Shown here in pieces: positions 1 to 8,947 of a stretch of 64,000 bases of DNA. Numbering within the stretch: the first letter of the stretch is position 1; each line of letters begins with the position of its first letter. The stretch is taken from positions 5,625,501 to 5,689,500 of the forward strand of contig NZ_CP044218.1 in NCBI RefSeq assembly GCF_008727715.1, read 5' to 3'. This stretch comes from Mesorhizobium terrae. Its GTDB lineage: Bacteria > Pseudomonadota > Alphaproteobacteria > Rhizobiales > Rhizobiaceae. A program made the position numbers and the translations under genes. Under the pieces are notes generated by a model. That model did no database searches. It saw only the letters and a list, made by a program, of their open reading frames with translations, and was not told the origin of the DNA.

Positions 1-659
1 GCAATACCAATGCCGCGCTGACCGACAGGCTGGTCGAGCGGGCCAGGGTCGCCCTGCCTCCCGAACGCGACATCATAGGGGCAACGGCCATCTATGGGCC
101 GGGCTATATCAGCGCGCGTGCCGATGCCGTCGTCGCCGCCCGCGCCATCGTCGACACGATCGCACTTGAGGTGAAGGAATACGGCGCCGAAAACATCAGC
201 GTCTGCCTTCTCGCCTGTTTCGGCGAACCCGGCATCGGCGCGGCGCGCGAGATCTACCCGTTTCCGGTGGTCGGCATGGCGGAGGCATCGATCCTGTCGG
301 CGATGCAGCTCGGCGAACGCTTCGCCATCGTCACCGTCGGCGAACGCTGGCCGTCGATGCTGCGCGAACTGATGCGCCAGCAGCGGCTGGACGACCGCTG
401 TTGTGCCACGCTGGCGATCAACGGCCATGCACTGGAGGTGGCGGCAAGCGCGGAAGGTGCGCGCCGCAAAGTGGCTGAACTGATCTCGGAGGCCCGCGAA
501 CAGCATGGCGCCGATGTGATCATCGTCGGCGGCGCGGCGCTGGCGGGCGTCGCCAACGATTTGCAGCCCGAATTCGACGTTCCGCTGATCTGTTCCTTCA
601 GCGCTGGGCTGGCGCAGGCCGAGGCGCTGGCCTCGCTACGCGAACCCGTTCGCCATTGA
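1..659 (+). CDS. Asp/Glu/hydantoin racemase family protein, 5'-truncated
   Basis: The reading frame is open from the first bases of the window, so the start lies upstream. The visible part begins with NTNAALTDRL, which matches the N-terminal NPNT-type motif of the Asp/Glu/hydantoin racemase superfamily. It continues through GPGYI and LLACFGEPG, where Cys (nt 216-218) is the first catalytic cysteine of hydantoin racemases. The second catalytic site, normally in a GCAGM-like motif, reads VGGAALAG here, with Gly at nt 531-533 in place of Cys. Members with both cysteines racemise amino acids or hydantoins in the cytoplasm. This one probably cannot do standard two-cysteine racemisation; it may be a decarboxylase/isomerase-type relative or inactive. 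Family placement is firm, substrate unknown. Confidence 0.75.
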   Translation, partial: NTNAALTDRLVERARVALPPERDIIGATAIYGPGYISARADAVVAARAIVDTIALEVKEYGAENISVCLLACFGEPGIGAAREIYPFPVVGMAEASILSAMQLGERFAIVTVGERWPSMLRELMRQQRLDDRCCATLAINGHALEVAASAEGARRKVAELISEAREQHGADVIIVGGAALAGVANDLQPEFDVPLICSFSAGLAQAEALASLREPVRH

Positions 660-722
660 GGCATTCCCCGACGACGCCATCGAGAAGCGCTTGGCTTCGG
701 AGTTATCCTTCCAGACCCAGAA

Positions 723-1691
723 CTATCTGACCCACTCGCCGCGATACCAGTCGACGAATTTGCGCAGGCCGTCCTCGATCGAGGTGTTCGGCTTGAAGCC
801 GATGGCGCGGTCGAGCTCGGTGACATCGGCATAGGTGCACTCGACATCGCCCGGCTGCATCGGCTCGTACTGGCGCTTCGCCTCGATACCGATCAACCGC
901 TCCAGCATGTCGATGAAATCGCCGAGCCGCACCGGGCTGTTGTTGCCAATGTTGAACAGCCGGCTGGGCGGCACCGCGCCCGACGGCGGCGTGTCCAGAA
1001 CCTTCACCACCGCTTCGACGACGTCGTCGACATAGGTGAAGTCGCGCCACATTTCGCCCTGGTTGAAGACGCGGATCGGTCTGCCCTCCAGGATCGCCTT
1101 GGTGAACAGCCAATACGCCATGTCCGGACGGCCCCACGGCCCGTAGACGGTAAAGAAGCGCAAGCCTGTCTGCGGGATGGCGAAGAGATGGGCGTAGGTG
1201 TGGCTCATCAGCTCGTCCGCCTTCTTGGTGGCGGCATAGAGCGAGACCGGCGTGTCGACCTTGTCGGCCTCGGCGAACGGTACCTTGCGGTTGCCGCCAT
1301 AGACGGAACTCGACGAAGCGTAGACCAGATGTTCGAAGCCGGGCAGCGCCCGGCAGAATTCCAGCACCTCCAGATGCCCGACCACGTTGGAGCGGATATA
1401 GGTGCGCGGATTGTCGAGCGAATAACGTACGCCGGCCTGCGCGGCGAGGTGCACGATGCGCCGGATGCCGAGCCCCGACAGTGCCGCCAACGCGCCCTCG
1501 TCGGCGATATCCAGCCGGCGGAACGAGAACCCCTTTCGCTCAAGCAACTGCGCCAGCCGCGCCTGCTTCAGCGCCGGGTCGTAATAATCGTTCAGATTGT
1601 CGACGCCGATCACCTCTTCGCCCCGGTCGAGAAGGCGATGGCAGACATGACTGCCGATGAAGCCGGCGGCGCCGGTGACAAGAATGGGCAA
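723..1691 (-). CDS. NAD-dependent epimerase, UDP-glucuronate 4-epimerase type
   Basis: This is an extended short-chain dehydrogenase/reductase. It has a Rossmann GAAGFIG motif at residues 7-13, an SSSSVYG segment, and the catalytic YAATK (Tyr152, Lys156). The NLNDYYDPALK segment after beta-strand 2 is typical of UDP-glucuronate 4-epimerases (CapI/LspL group), which supply UDP-galacturonate for surface polysaccharides. I place the start at a TTG (1691) because GGAGA lies about 7 nt upstream and the Rossmann strand begins at residue 2. An in-frame GTG at 1733 would add 14 Arg-rich residues not expected for the family. The product is about 322 aa, close to family length. The exact sugar substrate is inferred. 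Confidence 0.8.
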   Translation of the reverse strand: MPILVTGAAGFIGSHVCHRLLDRGEEVIGVDNLNDYYDPALKQARLAQLLERKGFSFRRLDIADEGALAALSGLGIRRIVHLAAQAGVRYSLDNPRTYIRSNVVGHLEVLEFCRALPGFEHLVYASSSSVYGGNRKVPFAEADKVDTPVSLYAATKKADELMSHTYAHLFAIPQTGLRFFTVYGPWGRPDMAYWLFTKAILEGRPIRVFNQGEMWRDFTYVDDVVEAVVKVLDTPPSGAVPPSRLFNIGNNSPVRLGDFIDMLERLIGIEAKRQYEPMQPGDVECTYADVTELDRAIGFKPNTSIEDGLRKFVDWYRGEWVR

Positions 1692-1797
1692 GCGTGCTCT
1701 CCGAACAATTGCGCCGCGCCGGTCCGGCCGCACCGCCGGCGCAGTGCTACCACCGGGGCCGTCTCGGGTTCAACCGGGAACGATGGGTCCGGCCGCG

Positions 1798-4700
1798 TCA
1801 GCTCGCCTCGCGCATCGCCTCCGCCGCCTGCAGGTCGACGGAGACCAGCTGGCTGACGCCCTGCTCGGCCATGGTGACGCCGAACAGGCGGTCCATGCGC
1901 GCCATGGTGATCGGATTGTGGGTGATGACGACGAAGCGCGTTTCGGTCGAGGCCGACATCTCGTCCATCAGGTTGCAGAAACGCTCGACATTGTGGTCGT
2001 CGAGCGGCGCGTCCACCTCGTCCAGCACGCAGATCGGCGCCGGATTGGTCAGGAACACGGCGAAGATCAGCGACATCGCCGTCAGCGCCTGCTCGCCACC
2101 CGACAACAGCGTCATCGTCTGCGGCTTCTTGCCCGGAGGACGGGCAAGGATTTCCAGGCCGGCCTCCAGGGGATCTTCCGATTCGATCAATTGCAATTCG
2201 GCGGTGCCACCACCGAATAGATGGGTGAACAGCCGCTGGAAATGCGCGTTGACGACGTCGAAGGCGGCCAGCAGCCGTTCGCGGCCTTCGCGGTTCAGGC
2301 TCTGGATGGCCTGGCGCAGTTTGCGGATCGCCTCGATGACGTCCTCGCGCTCGGAGACGATCGTCTCCAGCCGCTCGGACAGTTCGCGCTGCTCTTCCTC
2401 GGCGCGCAGGTTGACCGCGCCCAGCCTCTCGCGCTCGATCTTCAGCCGTTCCAGCTGGCGCTCGATCTCGCCCATGTCGGGTATCGGGCTGTCAGCCTCC
2501 AGGCCGGTGTGGCGGATAACCAGGTGCGGCGGCGTGTTAAGCGCTTCCTGGATGCGCGCCTCCACCTCCTGGCGGCGCTCGTCGGCGGCGGTCAGCCTTT
2601 CCTCGGCGCGCACGCGCGCCTCGCGCGCTTCGGCCAAGGTAGTGATGGCGGCCGTTGCCGCCTTGTCGAGCTCGGCCTGTCGGTTTTCCGCTTCCTGCAA
2701 GCGGTCGGCGGCGTTCTTGCGCAGCGCCTCGGCTTCCGAGAGCTGGGACAGCAGCGCGCGGCGGCGCTGGTCGAGCTCGTCCGGCGCCTCGACCAGATCC
2801 TCTCGCTCGGCGGCTGCCTCGGCCTTGCGTTCGGCAAGTGCCGCGATCTGCGTCGACGCGTTCTCGGCGCGCGACAGCCAGTTGCCGCGTTCGAGGGCGA
2901 TCGCCTGCAGGCGGCGCGTGCGCGCCTCGGCTTCGCGGTTCAGGCCGTCATGGACGGCGCGCGCTTCGGCCAGAGCGGCGCGATCGCGCGAGACGTGACC
3001 GGCAGCCTGCTCCAGCCTCGACTGCAAATCGCCGAGATCGGGCGCACCGCGCAGCTGTTCTTCCGCCTCGACATAGATGGCGGTGGCTTCCTCATGCGCC
3101 TCGACGACACGGCCGCGCGATTCCTCCAGCGCACCGCGCCGCGTCGACAATTCGCCGGTGGCCTTCTCGGCCTGGGCCAGGGCATTGCGCGCCGCGTCGA
3201 GCGCGTGCTGCGCGTCGCGCCATGCCTGGCGCGCGTGTTTTTCGTCCTCGACCGCGTTGCGCAGGCCGGTCTCGGCGTTACGCAGCGCCTCTTCGGCGGC
3301 GCGCACCGCCACGGTTGCCGCGACGGCCTCGGCGTCGAGTTCGGTCAGGCGGTTCTTCTGGGCCAGCCGCAGGGCGGCGGCGGTCGGCGCGTCGGCGCTG
3401 GCGGTGAAGCCGTCCCAGCGCCACAGCGCGCCGTCCTTGCTCACCAGCCGCTGGCCCGGCGCCAGCAAGGCCTGCAGGCGCTTGCCATCCGATGCCTCGA
3501 CGATGCCGATCTGGGCGAGGCGACGCGCCAATTGTGACGGTGCCTTGACCACCGAGGCGAGGCTGCGCACGCCCTCCGGCAGCGCCGGGTCGCTCGCCTG
3601 CACCGCGTTCTCGCCCCAATGGACGGGCGCACTGCGGTCGAGCGGCACCTCGAGGTCTTCGCCAAGTGCGGCACCCAGCGCGGTTTCGAAACCACGCTCC
3701 ACGCTCATCTGTTCCAGCACGGCTGGGAACAGGTCGCCGCCGCTGGTTGAATTGATGATCTTGGCAAGCGTGCGCGCCTCGGTCTCGATGCCGGCGAGCT
3801 CGGCCTTGGCCTCCTGCAATGGCAGCCGGGCGGCGGTCTCGGCCTCGCGCGCCGTCGCAACCGCCTGTTCGGCAAGCTCGGCGGCGGCCTCGGTCGCTTC
3901 CAGCGCCTCGGCGGCTGCTTCCGCCAACACGCGTTTTTCGGTCGGGTCGGCCAGCGCCGAGATGCGCTGCGCGATCTCGGCCAGTTCGCGGTCGGCATCT
4001 GCGAGTTGACGGGCGAAACGATCGCGCCGTTCCGCCGTTTCGCGCAATGTCCGCTCGATCTGGTTGCGACCGGCCGCCGCTTCCGCCCGTTCGGCGGTCA
4101 GCCTGGCCAGCGCACCTTCGCTGGTCGCCAGCGTCGCGGTGGCCTCTTCAAAAGCGGCGCGCGTATTTGCCTCGCGCTCGGCGGCACCGGCGTTTTCGCC
4201 GTTCAGGGTGGTTTCTTCCGCCGCCAGCCGCTCCAGCACGGCGGCGTTGTCGCGCACCATGCGCTCCTCGCGCTCGATATCGCTGTCGAGCTGCTGCAGA
4301 CGGCGGTCGAGCTCGGTCTGGCGCGCGCGGATGCGGCCGGCCTCCTCCTCGATCTGCGACTTGGCGATCGACAGGCGCTGGAAAGCGGCGGCTGCCTTGG
4401 CCTCGGCGTCGCGCAGGTCCGGCAGGCGATGGGCGCCGATCGCCTGTTCTTTGGCGGCATTCATCTGGGCTGCGGCGCGATCGCCGACCAGCGCGGTCGC
4501 CGTCGCCAGGGCCGAACGTGCTTCGCCTTCCTGCGTCTTCGCCAGCGTCCAGCGCAGATGCAGCAGCGTGGCCTCGGCCTTGCGGATATCGGCCGAGAGG
4601 TTCTTGAAACGCGAGGCCTGGCGGGCCTGACGCTTTAGGCTCTCGATCTGGCTTTCCAGCTCGCCGACCACATCGTCCAGCCGCTCGAGGTTCTGTTCGG

Positions 4701-5259
4701 CGCCCTTCAGCCGCAACTCCGCCTCGTGACGGCGGGTGTGCAGGCCGGAAATGCCGGCGGCTTCTTCCAGCAGGGCGCGGCGCGCCTGCGGCTTGGCCTG
4801 GATCAGCTCGCCGATGCGGCCCTGCCCGACCATCGAGGGCGAGCGTGCGCCGGTGGACTGGTCGGCGAACAGAAGCTGCACGTCCTTGGCGCGCGCCTCC
4901 TTGCCGTTGATGCGATAGACCGACCCCGCCTCGCGCTCGATGCGGCGCGAAACCTGCAATTCGTCGGCATCGTTGAAGGCGGATGGCGCCGTGCGGTCGA
5001 CATTGTCGAGGAACAGCGTGACTTCGGCGGTGTTGCGCGCTGGGCGCGTGTTGGAGCCGGAGAAGATGACGTCGTCCATGCCGGACGCACGCATGTTCTT
5101 GTAGGAGCTTTCGCCCATGACCCAGCGGAGCGCTTCCACCAAGTTCGACTTGCCGCAGCCATTCGGCCCGACGATGCCGGTGAGGCCGCGTTCGATAACG
5201 AACTCACCGGGTTCGACGAAGGATTTGAAACCGAGCAGGCGCAGGCGCGAGAATTTCAT
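1798..5259 (-). CDS. smc: Chromosome segregation protein SMC
   Basis: This 1153-residue protein has the full SMC architecture. An N-terminal ATPase half carries Walker A GPNGCGKSN (residues 31-39). Two long Ala/Glu/Arg-rich coiled coils flank a hinge near residues 500-640. A C-terminal half carries the ABC signature LLSGGEQ (about 1051-1057) and Walker B with catalytic Glu in VLDEVDAPL (about 1078-1085). SMC dimers with ScpA/ScpB organise and segregate the chromosome. It is the third gene of the leftward set dciA-dsbA-smc and follows dsbA by 60 nt, so co-transcription is likely. The coiled-coil codon bias produces very long antisense open frames here that are not genes. Confidence 0.97.
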   Translation of the reverse strand: MKFSRLRLLGFKSFVEPGEFVIERGLTGIVGPNGCGKSNLVEALRWVMGESSYKNMRASGMDDVIFSGSNTRPARNTAEVTLFLDNVDRTAPSAFNDADELQVSRRIEREAGSVYRINGKEARAKDVQLLFADQSTGARSPSMVGQGRIGELIQAKPQARRALLEEAAGISGLHTRRHEAELRLKGAEQNLERLDDVVGELESQIESLKRQARQASRFKNLSADIRKAEATLLHLRWTLAKTQEGEARSALATATALVGDRAAAQMNAAKEQAIGAHRLPDLRDAEAKAAAAFQRLSIAKSQIEEEAGRIRARQTELDRRLQQLDSDIEREERMVRDNAAVLERLAAEETTLNGENAGAAEREANTRAAFEEATATLATSEGALARLTAERAEAAAGRNQIERTLRETAERRDRFARQLADADRELAEIAQRISALADPTEKRVLAEAAAEALEATEAAAELAEQAVATAREAETAARLPLQEAKAELAGIETEARTLAKIINSTSGGDLFPAVLEQMSVERGFETALGAALGEDLEVPLDRSAPVHWGENAVQASDPALPEGVRSLASVVKAPSQLARRLAQIGIVEASDGKRLQALLAPGQRLVSKDGALWRWDGFTASADAPTAAALRLAQKNRLTELDAEAVAATVAVRAAEEALRNAETGLRNAVEDEKHARQAWRDAQHALDAARNALAQAEKATGELSTRRGALEESRGRVVEAHEEATAIYVEAEEQLRGAPDLGDLQSRLEQAAGHVSRDRAALAEARAVHDGLNREAEARTRRLQAIALERGNWLSRAENASTQIAALAERKAEAAAEREDLVEAPDELDQRRRALLSQLSEAEALRKNAADRLQEAENRQAELDKAATAAITTLAEAREARVRAEERLTAADERRQEVEARIQEALNTPPHLVIRHTGLEADSPIPDMGEIERQLERLKIERERLGAVNLRAEEEQRELSERLETIVSEREDVIEAIRKLRQAIQSLNREGRERLLAAFDVVNAHFQRLFTHLFGGGTAELQLIESEDPLEAGLEILARPPGKKPQTMTLLSGGEQALTAMSLIFAVFLTNPAPICVLDEVDAPLDDHNVERFCNLMDEMSASTETRFVVITHNPITMARMDRLFGVTMAEQGVSQLVSVDLQAAEAMREAS

Positions 5260-5319
5260 TCGCGCAACCCCGTTCGGGCGCGAACGCCAAGGCGCTGCCG
5301 CCCCGGCGCTACCGGAACG

Positions 5320-6054
5320 TCACAGCAGAGGGTCGATGATGGCCGACATTTCCGCAATCGACAACGCACCCTTGTAGGTTTGCCCGTTGATGAAGAAGGT
5401 CGGCGTCGAGTCGACCTTGAATTCGTCCTGTCCACGCTTCTGCACCGATCTGACTTGGTCCAGAAGTTTCTGGTCCGTCAAGCAGGAGTTGAAGCTCTCC
5501 TGTGTAAAACCGGCCAGTTTGGACAGTTGGAACATCGCGTCCTTGACGTTTTCGGCCGCGGCCCAGTTCTGCTGCTGCTTGAACAGCACGTCGACCATCG
5601 GGAAATAGTTGTCGCCCGCGCAGCGCGCCAGCATGAAACCCGCCTCGGCGCGCGGATCGAACGGGAACTCGCGGAAGATCAGCCGCACCTTGCCGGTGTC
5701 GATATATTTCGTCTTCAGTTCCGGCAGCGTCGTTTCGTGGAAATGCGCGCAATGCGGGCAGGTCATCGACGCGTATTCGATGATGGTGACCTTGGCGTCG
5801 TCCTTGCCAAGCTGCTTTTCCGGCAACACGCCCGGCTTCAGCAGTTCAGCCATGTTGACCGAACCGGAGGACTGCGGGGCTGCGGCCGCGGGCGTCGCTG
5901 CCGGCTTGGTGGCATCGGCGGTCTTGGTCGTCTCGGCGGGCTTCGAGCCTTCCGCCTCGGCCTCGCCAGCCTTGTTGCAGGCGGCGAGTGCCAGCGCTGC
6001 CGGAGCGACGGCCAGCGTGGTCAGAATGGTTCTGCGGGACAAGAGACGGGTCAT
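5320..6054 (-). CDS. DsbA-family thiol-disulfide oxidoreductase, exported
   Basis: This periplasmic thioredoxin-fold oxidoreductase has 244 residues. It starts with a twin-arginine-like signal (SRRTILTTLA, residues 6-15) leading into a lipobox-like LALAAC (Cys26), then an Ala/Thr/Pro-rich linker to about residue 65. The active site is CPHC (residues 99-102) and the cis-proline loop is TPTFF near residue 213. The linker plus thioredoxin/helical layout fits the BdbD/DsbA-like disulfide-forming group in alphaproteobacteria. It sits between dciA and smc. Whether export uses Tat or Sec, and whether Cys26 is lipidated, cannot be settled from sequence alone. The role in introducing or isomerising envelope disulfides is inferred from family. 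Confidence 0.88.
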   Translation of the reverse strand: MTRLLSRRTILTTLAVAPAALALAACNKAGEAEAEGSKPAETTKTADATKPAATPAAAAPQSSGSVNMAELLKPGVLPEKQLGKDDAKVTIIEYASMTCPHCAHFHETTLPELKTKYIDTGKVRLIFREFPFDPRAEAGFMLARCAGDNYFPMVDVLFKQQQNWAAAENVKDAMFQLSKLAGFTQESFNSCLTDQKLLDQVRSVQKRGQDEFKVDSTPTFFINGQTYKGALSIAEMSAIIDPLL

Positions 6055-6196
6055 CGAATCACCTGATTAGCGTTGGATTTTGCAATGGAAGATCAAGAAA
6101 AAGCGAGAGTCCGGGCGAATTAAGGCATCGCGGCCCACAAGTCCAATCGCGAAATCCGGTCGAAACGATCACGAAAACGCGAGACGCCGGTGAGTT

Positions 6197-6694
6197 CTAC
6201 TTGCGCTGGCCGATGATGGTCGCGCCGAGCCGCTCCAGTGAAGCGCGCAGGCCGTCGTCCTCGACGCCCTCAACCACCCGTTCCAGACGCGTTTTCTCTA
6301 ATGGCGTCAATGGCCTGGCAGGCTGTGCCGTGCGTCGCCTGGTTTCCGTCAGCGGCTTCTGGACGATGCGGATGCGGCCGATCGCCTGGAAACCAAGAAA
6401 GGCGTTGACGCGACCGATGATCTCGTCGGCCTGATGCTGGAGGTGCAGCGCCGCGACACCTTGGCACGCCACCACCAGCACAGCCGGCTCGAACGGATCG
6501 TCCTCGCGCATGCGGCGCGGCCACTGGATCTTTTCCGGCCGCGAGGTGCCGGCAAGACGCGGCCCGACGATCTCCTCCCAGGATTGGACGAGGCCGATCG
6601 AGATTCCGGCGCGCTTGCGCAACACCGGCTCGAGGATGCCGGTGGCGAGATCGCTGACCGGCACGGGATTGCCGTAGCGGTTTTTCCCTGTCAT
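6197..6694 (-). CDS. DUF721/DciA family protein
   Basis: This 165-residue protein contains the DUF721 (DciA) core: an N-terminal DLATGILEPVLRKRAG helix, the W-x-x-I-VGPRLA segment and a basic middle region. DciA is the widespread ancestral loader of the replicative helicase DnaB in bacteria lacking DnaC. The C-terminal third (about residues 110-165) is rich in Arg, Pro and Glu and poorly conserved in the family. It is the first gene of the leftward set with dsbA and smc, and is divergent from mutY with about 56 bp between the starts. Assignment to the family is clear; the helicase-loading role is family knowledge. Confidence 0.83.
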   Translation of the reverse strand: MTGKNRYGNPVPVSDLATGILEPVLRKRAGISIGLVQSWEEIVGPRLAGTSRPEKIQWPRRMREDDPFEPAVLVVACQGVAALHLQHQADEIIGRVNAFLGFQAIGRIRIVQKPLTETRRRTAQPARPLTPLEKTRLERVVEGVEDDGLRASLERLGATIIGQRK

Positions 6695-6750
6695 GCGTGC
6701 TCCGTCAGACAGCAGGAGCGGCCGAAATCAACCACTCCCTCGGAAGATCA

Positions 6751-7875
6751 ATGGCATCACTCACCTCGACCCGCAAGCCTGCAGACCGGCCTGTCACCGG
6801 CATCGCCGACCGGCTGCTTGCCTGGTACGACGCCCATCACCGTGACTTGCCGTGGCGGGTGCCGCCGCGCGAACTGGCAAGCGGCGTCCGGCCAGATCCC
6901 TATCGCGTCTGGTTGTCCGAGGTCATGCTGCAGCAGACCACGGTCGAGGCGGTCAAAGCCTATTTCCAGGCCTTTCTCGAACGCTGGCCGACCGTGCAGG
7001 CGCTTGGCGCGGCAAGCACCGACGACGTGATGAAGGCCTGGGCGGGGCTCGGCTATTATTCGCGGGCACGCAACCTGAAGGCCTGTGCGGATCGCATCGC
7101 GGCGCGGGGCGGCGTTTTTCCCGATACCGAGGACGGACTGCGCGCCCTGCCCGGCATCGGCGCCTATACGGCGGCTGCGATCGCCGCGATCGCCTTCGTC
7201 CGGCCGGCGGTCGTGGTCGACGGCAATGTCGAGCGCGTCATCACACGCCTGTTTTCGATCGCCATGCCGCTGCCGGCGGCCAAGCCCGATATCCGCGCCG
7301 AGGTCGAGCGACTGGTGCCGGCGGACAGGCCCGGCGATTTCGCGCAGGCGACGATGGATCTCGGCGCCACCATCTGCACGCCGCGCCGGCCGCGCTGCAT
7401 GCTGTGCCCGCTGCGGCAAGATTGCAGCGCCATCCTGTCCGGCGATCCCGAATTCTACCCGGTGAAACTGGCCAAGCCCGAAAAGCCGCAACGCAAGGGC
7501 GCCGCCTTTGTCGCCATCCGCAACGACGGCGCGGTGCTTTTGCGCAAACGCCCGGAAAAAGGCCTGCTTGGAGGGATGAGCGAGGTGCCGACCACCGGCT
7601 GGACCGCGCGCATCGACGGCGCCACTGGAACCGACGCCGCACCCTTCGCGGCCAACTGGCGGCCGGCGGGCAGCATCGGCCATGTCTTCACCCATTTCGG
7701 GCTCGAACTCGCCGTCTACCGCGCCGATGTCGATTTCACCGCGCCACCCCAGGGGTTTTTCTGGTCGCGGCCCGGCTGGATCAATGACGAGGCCTTGCCG
7801 ACTGTCATGAAAAAGGCAATCGAAGCGGCTATGCCCGGCTCGACCCAGAAGGGCCCGCACAAGAGGAAAGCATGA
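6751..7875 (+). CDS. mutY: A/G-specific adenine DNA glycosylase
   Basis: MutY removes adenine mispaired with 8-oxoguanine. The 374-residue product has catalytic Glu57 in SEVMLQQTT, a helix-hairpin-helix LPGIGAYTA (133-141), catalytic Asp157 in VVDGNV, and the [4Fe-4S] cluster cysteines 209, 216, 219 and 225 (C-x6-C-x2-C-x5-C). A C-terminal NUDIX-like domain for 8-oxoG recognition follows. The ATG at 6751 is preferred because GGAAGA lies just upstream; an in-frame start at 6697 has no family support. It is the first gene of a rightward cluster and its stop overlaps the next start (ATGA). Confidence 0.96.
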   Translation: MASLTSTRKPADRPVTGIADRLLAWYDAHHRDLPWRVPPRELASGVRPDPYRVWLSEVMLQQTTVEAVKAYFQAFLERWPTVQALGAASTDDVMKAWAGLGYYSRARNLKACADRIAARGGVFPDTEDGLRALPGIGAYTAAAIAAIAFVRPAVVVDGNVERVITRLFSIAMPLPAAKPDIRAEVERLVPADRPGDFAQATMDLGATICTPRRPRCMLCPLRQDCSAILSGDPEFYPVKLAKPEKPQRKGAAFVAIRNDGAVLLRKRPEKGLLGGMSEVPTTGWTARIDGATGTDAAPFAANWRPAGSIGHVFTHFGLELAVYRADVDFTAPPQGFFWSRPGWINDEALPTVMKKAIEAAMPGSTQKGPHKRKA

Positions 7876-8483
7876 CCGAAATCCGCCATATCGTCTTCGA
7901 CATCGGCAAGGTGCTGCTGCACTACGACCCCAGCCTGCCGTTCAACCGGCTGATCCCGGACGAGACGGAGCGGCAGTGGTTCTTCGATCATGTCTGCACG
8001 TCGGACTGGAACATCGAGCAGGATCGCGGCCGGACCTGGGAAGAGGCCGAGGCGCTGCTGATCGACACCCACCCCGATCATGCCGAAAACATCCGCAACT
8101 TCCGCCGCCATTGGCACGAGATGGTGCCGCACGCCTATGACGACAGCGTGGTGCTGATGGAACGGCTGATCGACGACGGCCGCGACGTCACCATGCTTAC
8201 CAATTTCGCCGGCGACACCTTCCGGGAAGCGCAGGAGCGGTTCGCCTTCCTGAAACGGCCGCGCGGCGTCACCGTTTCGGCCGATATCCGGCTGCTAAAA
8301 CCCGACCGCGCCATCTACGACCACCACGTCAAATCCTTCGGCCTCGAGCCGGCGGCGACGCTGTTCATCGACGACAGCCAGAAGAATGTCGACGGCGCCA
8401 AGGAAGCCGGCTGGCAAGCCGTGCTGTTCACCGACCCCGCGACGCTAAAGCGCGACCTGACCAATCTCGGAGTTATCGCATGA
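7872..8483 (+). CDS. HAD-family hydrolase, YihX-like
   Basis: This is a HAD-superfamily subfamily IA hydrolase of 203 residues. Motif I is VFDIGKVLL, with nucleophile Asp10 but Gly12 where classical phosphatases have the second Asp. The same D-x-G form occurs in the YihX group of sugar phosphatases. Motif II is TNFAG, Lys of motif III is in LLKPD, and motif IV is FIDDSQKN. The start overlaps the mutY stop (ATGA) and the stop overlaps the next gene, so the three are translationally coupled. Substrate is not predictable; a small phosphorylated sugar would fit YihX relatives. Confidence 0.8.
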   Translation: MTEIRHIVFDIGKVLLHYDPSLPFNRLIPDETERQWFFDHVCTSDWNIEQDRGRTWEEAEALLIDTHPDHAENIRNFRRHWHEMVPHAYDDSVVLMERLIDDGRDVTMLTNFAGDTFREAQERFAFLKRPRGVTVSADIRLLKPDRAIYDHHVKSFGLEPAATLFIDDSQKNVDGAKEAGWQAVLFTDPATLKRDLTNLGVIA

Positions 8484-8842
8484 GCGCCGCCCACGATCCC
8501 GCCGAGACGCTGGCCCGTTTCCATGACGTGACCAATGCGCAGGACTTCGCCGCCATCGAGGCGATGTTCGCGCCCGAGGTCGTCTATATCTCGCAAGGCG
8601 TTGGCGGCCGCATCGAGGGCCGCGACGCAGTGATGGCGGCTTTCCGCACTTATTTCACGGAATATCCGGACCAGGAAGCGGAAGACAAGAAGCTGGAAGC
8701 CCTGTCGCCCATGAGCGCCCGCTCCGAATGGCGACTCACCGGCACCAGCACCAAGACGGGCGTGTGGCGCGAACGCATTGGCGCCGAGACCATCACGCTC
8801 AACGGCGATGGATTGATCGTGCGCGTGGATGTCGAGGGCTAG
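8480..8842 (+). CDS. SnoaL/NTF2-like domain protein
   Basis: This 120-residue single-domain protein has the cone-shaped NTF2/SnoaL pattern. It opens with a helical region containing FHDVTNAQDFAAIEAMFAPE, followed by VVYISQGVGGRIEGRDAVMAAFRTYF and alternating beta strands to the C-terminus. Such proteins are small isomerases or ligand-binding scaffolds; no specific activity can be inferred. The ATG overlaps the upstream HAD stop. About 66 nt downstream begins the long hairpin in front of the cupin gene. Confidence 0.72.
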   Translation: MSAAHDPAETLARFHDVTNAQDFAAIEAMFAPEVVYISQGVGGRIEGRDAVMAAFRTYFTEYPDQEAEDKKLEALSPMSARSEWRLTGTSTKTGVWRERIGAETITLNGDGLIVRVDVEG

Positions 8843-8907
8843 AGCCACCCTCGCGGGGCTCGCGGATAACGGGCCCCGCACAATCGTCCAAGACAGTAGC
8901 TTCGAAT

Positions 8908-8947
8908 ATTCCGTAGGCAGTCCATCCAACGATGGAGCCTACGGAAT
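8908..8947 (+). promoter_or_regulatory. Perfect hairpin sequestering ribosome-binding site and start codon of the cupin gene
   Basis: The sequence forms ATTCCGTAGGC (8908-8918) paired perfectly with GCCTACGGAAT (8937-8947). A second inner stem pairs TCCATC (8921-8926) with GATGGA (8931-8936), leaving a CAAC loop and a 2-nt AG bulge on one side. The likely Shine-Dalgarno GGAG (8934-8937) and the first two bases of the ATG at 8946 both lie in the 3' arm. There is no T-tract after it, so it is not an intrinsic terminator. A translational switch (thermometer-like, or opened by a ligand or sRNA) or a DNA operator are both possible. Confidence 0.6.

Noticed and set aside
7872..8483. HAD protein as catalytically dead because of the missing second Asp
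   Set aside because: The D-x-G motif I is known in active YihX-type phosphatases, so the change is a subfamily trait.
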